This document shows, one piece after another, positions 6,257-8,336 of a DNA stretch of 8,336 nt (within the stretch, counting starts at the first letter, position 1; each line of letters begins with the position of its first letter). This DNA is from Rhodocyclaceae bacterium (GTDB lineage Bacteria; Pseudomonadota; Gammaproteobacteria; Burkholderiales; Rhodocyclaceae): assembly GCA_023253415.1 (NCBI GenBank), contig JALRGK010000092.1, forward strand, positions 1 to 8,336, given 5' to 3'. A model generated the notes under the pieces. It saw nothing but the letters and a program-made list of their open reading frames with translations, was not told the DNA's origin and ran no database searches. The translations under genes were made by a program, and so were the position numbers.

Positions 6257-7741
6257 ATGTCTGGTTACCCGCTACTCTCGCTTGCCATCTGGATTCCGAT
6301 CGTGGCCGGTCTGCTGATTCTGGCAGTCGGTCGTGATAGTAATGCCGGGTTGACGCGTATTCTTGCCCTGGTGGGTGCTCTGGCGGGTTTCGTCATCACG
6401 TTCCCTCTGTATACCAAGTTCGATGCGCAAGCGACTGTGATGCAGTTTGTTGAACTGGCACCATGGATTCCGCGTTTCAATATTAACTATCACCTGGGTG
6501 TTGACGGTATTTCGATGCCGTTCATTATTCTGAACAGCTTCATTACGCTGATCGTCGTGCTGGCTGGTTGGCAGGTCATTCAGTTCAAGGTGGCTCAGTA
6601 CAATGCCGCGTTCCTGATCATGTCGGGTCTGTTCAATGGTATTTTCTGTGCACTAGACGGCATTCTGTTCTACGTGTTTTTTGAAGCCTCGCTGATTCCG
6701 ATGTATCTCATTATCGGTATCTGGGGTGGTCATAACCGTGTTTATGCAGCCATCAAGTTCTTCCTGTATACGCTGCTTGGTTCACTGCTGTTCTTGGTTG
6801 CCCAACTGTATCTGTTCATTTATTCGGGCGGTAGCTTCTCGATCCTCGATTGGCACCAGATGCCTATTCCGATGGGTCCGCAGATGGCGATTTTCATGGC
6901 CTTCCTGATTGCGTTTGCCGTCAAGGTACCGATGTGGCCGTTGCATACCTGGTTGCCGGACGCTCACCCGGAAGCACCGACAGGGGGTTCGATCGTGCTG
7001 GCCGCCATTGCGCTGAAATTGGGTGCCTACGGTTTCCTGCGATTTTCTTTGCCTATCGTACCGGACGCATCGCATGAGTTGGCTTGGCTGATCATTACGC
7101 TGTCGCTGATTGCCATTGTCTACATCAGTTTTGTGGCGCTGGTTCAGGCCGATATGAAGCGCCTGGTGGCATACTCGTCAATTGCACATATGGGTTTTGT
7201 GACCCTGGGCTTCTTCCTGTTTAATCCGCTGGCCGTTGAAGGCGCTCTGATCCAGATGATCTCGCATGGCTTTGTGGCCGGTGCCATGTTCTACTGTATC
7301 GGCGTCATCTATGACCGCATCCATACGCACCTGATCGCCGATTGCGGTGGCATTGTGTACAAGATGCCTGTGTTTGCCGCTTTCATGATGCTGTTTGCCA
7401 TGGCCAACGCCGGTCTGCCGGCGACATCGGGTTTTGTTGGTGAGTTCATGGTGATTCTGGGAGCGCTGCAAGTGAATTTCTGGATCGCCGCCATCACAGC
7501 CACCATCATGATCGTCGGTGCTGCGTACACGCTGTGGATGTATAAGCGCGTCATCTTCGGTGCGATAACCAGTCATCACGTGGCTGAGATGGTGGATGTG
7601 AACAAGCGTGAGCTGTTCATCCTGGTTATCCTGGCCTTCTTTACGATTGCCATGGGTGTCTGGCCGGAGCCGGTGACCCACATCATGCATACCTCGGTTA
7701 ACGATCTGCTGCGTCACGTAGCAATCAGCAAACTCCAGTAA
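6257..7741 (+). CDS. nuoM: NADH-quinone oxidoreductase subunit M
   Basis: NuoM (ND4 family) is the middle antiporter-like proton-pumping subunit of the membrane arm. From ATG 6257 the product has 494 residues, close to betaproteobacterial homologues, which likewise begin with a short MSxxPLLSLAIW-type N-terminus. Key charged residues are present: E143 in FYVFFEASLIPMYLIIGIWG, K223 in AFAVKVPMWPLHTWLPDAHP, K254 in IALKLGAYGFLRF and E396 in LPATSGFVGEFMV, counterparts of E144, K234, K265 and E407 in E. coli. About 14 hydrophobic helices are spread over the whole length. An in-frame GTG at 6245 and ATG at 6251 could add four or two residues. The GGAA spacing favours 6257. The 49-base gap from nuoL is the longest intergenic space in the operon, and nuoN starts 14 bases after this gene. 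Confidence 0.96.
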   Translation: MSGYPLLSLAIWIPIVAGLLILAVGRDSNAGLTRILALVGALAGFVITFPLYTKFDAQATVMQFVELAPWIPRFNINYHLGVDGISMPFIILNSFITLIVVLAGWQVIQFKVAQYNAAFLIMSGLFNGIFCALDGILFYVFFEASLIPMYLIIGIWGGHNRVYAAIKFFLYTLLGSLLFLVAQLYLFIYSGGSFSILDWHQMPIPMGPQMAIFMAFLIAFAVKVPMWPLHTWLPDAHPEAPTGGSIVLAAIALKLGAYGFLRFSLPIVPDASHELAWLIITLSLIAIVYISFVALVQADMKRLVAYSSIAHMGFVTLGFFLFNPLAVEGALIQMISHGFVAGAMFYCIGVIYDRIHTHLIADCGGIVYKMPVFAAFMMLFAMANAGLPATSGFVGEFMVILGALQVNFWIAAITATIMIVGAAYTLWMYKRVIFGAITSHHVAEMVDVNKRELFILVILAFFTIAMGVWPEPVTHIMHTSVNDLLRHVAISKLQ

Positions 7742-7755
7742 CGGAAACTGTCATT

Positions 7756-8336
7756 ATGAATCCCCACGTGCTCGATCTCATCACAGCCAGCCCTGAAGTA
7801 CTGGTTCTGGCCATGGGCTGTCTGATTCTGTTGATGAACCTGTTCGTCAAGGATCCGGCACAAACGCCGACCTTTGTCATGAGTCTGCTCACCCTGGTAG
7901 GCGCCGCCATTCTTACGCTGTTTACCAGCACAGGTGAGGTGGTGTATGCCTTTAATGGTCTGTATGTTGATGACCTGATGGGTGATCTGCTGAAGCTGGT
8001 GCTTTATCTGACCGTGATCGTTACGCTGTTCTATGCGCGTCCCTATGTCCTGCAACGTCCGGATCTGCGTCGCGGTGAATTTTACGTGCTTGTTCTGTTC
8101 GCCACGCTAGGCATGATGGTCATGATTTCGGCGAACCATCTGCTGACGATCTATCTGGGTATTGAACTGCTGTCACTGTCGGTTTATGCGCTGGTGGCGA
8201 TGAACCGTGACAGCGTGGCTTCGACCGAAGCAGCGATGAAGTATTTCATCCTGGGTGCACTGGCTTCTGGTCTGCTGCTCTACGGTATGTCGATGATCTA
8301 CGGTGCCACCGGTACGTTGAGCATTCCGGAAATCTC
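7756..8336 (+). CDS. nuoN: NADH-quinone oxidoreductase subunit N, N-terminal part
   Basis: NuoN (ND2 family) is the antiporter-like proton-pumping subunit nearest the NuoJ/NuoK/NuoA part of the membrane arm. The open frame runs from ATG 7756 to the window end, giving 193 complete codons. A full protein is about 480-490 residues, so well under half is seen. Hydrophobic helices alternate with short loops. The family segment NHLLTIYLGIELLSLSVYAL carries the conserved membrane glutamate (E137, matching E133 of E. coli), and AAMKYFILGALASGLLLYG (from residue 159) carries the conserved lysine K162. GGAA at 7743-7746 is nine bases before the start. The gene is interrupted only by the window edge, with no internal stop or frameshift. 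Confidence 0.96.
   Translation, partial: MNPHVLDLITASPEVLVLAMGCLILLMNLFVKDPAQTPTFVMSLLTLVGAAILTLFTSTGEVVYAFNGLYVDDLMGDLLKLVLYLTVIVTLFYARPYVLQRPDLRRGEFYVLVLFATLGMMVMISANHLLTIYLGIELLSLSVYALVAMNRDSVASTEAAMKYFILGALASGLLLYGMSMIYGATGTLSIPEI

Noticed and set aside
7178..7717. Minus-strand open frame of 179 codons inside nuoM.
   Set aside because: It is entirely antisense to conserved nuoM. Its His/Gln/Arg-rich composition is what antisense of membrane-protein codons gives, and no ribosome site or family resemblance is seen.

Overview
The window is almost entirely one stretch of a respiratory complex I (NADH:quinone oxidoreductase, nuo) operon. All nuo genes lie on the + strand in the order nuoG (3' part), nuoH, nuoI, nuoJ, nuoK, nuoL, nuoM, nuoN (5' part, cut by the window edge). 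Gene order, separate H/I/J/K/L/M/N subunits, protein wording (for example the NuoK and NuoI sequences) and a base composition near 55% GC in hand-counted lines point to a betaproteobacterium. A member of the Neisseriales (Chromobacterium/Chitinibacter-like) is my best guess, but the genus cannot be fixed from sequence reading alone.

Layout: 1-146 is foreign to the rest. Its minus strand encodes 48 clean residues of an alphaproteobacterial-type histidyl-tRNA synthetase (motif 3 and the start of the anticodon-binding domain) at about 70% GC. At a GATC tetranucleotide (143-146) the sequence switches abruptly to nuoG. From 144 to 8336 genes are tightly packed with gaps of -1 to 49 bases and no convincing promoter or terminator, as expected for one polycistronic transcript.

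How the genes work together: NuoG belongs to the peripheral electron-input arm and NuoI carries two [4Fe-4S] clusters (N6a/N6b) that pass electrons towards the quinone site, which NuoH helps form in the membrane. NuoJ and NuoK link this site to the three antiporter-like proton-pumping subunits NuoL, NuoM and NuoN. The charged membrane residues known to matter in these families (NuoK E37/E73, NuoL E145/K238/K407, NuoM E143/K223/E396, NuoN E137) are all present, so the membrane arm looks functional.

I see no undescribed biological system. The points most worth a second look are the hisS::nuoG junction, most simply explained as a cloning or assembly chimera, and a 25-residue His/Asp-rich loop in NuoL. 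Smaller points are a TTG start for nuoK, a start-site choice for nuoM and a charged Ala/Pro-rich tail on NuoJ.
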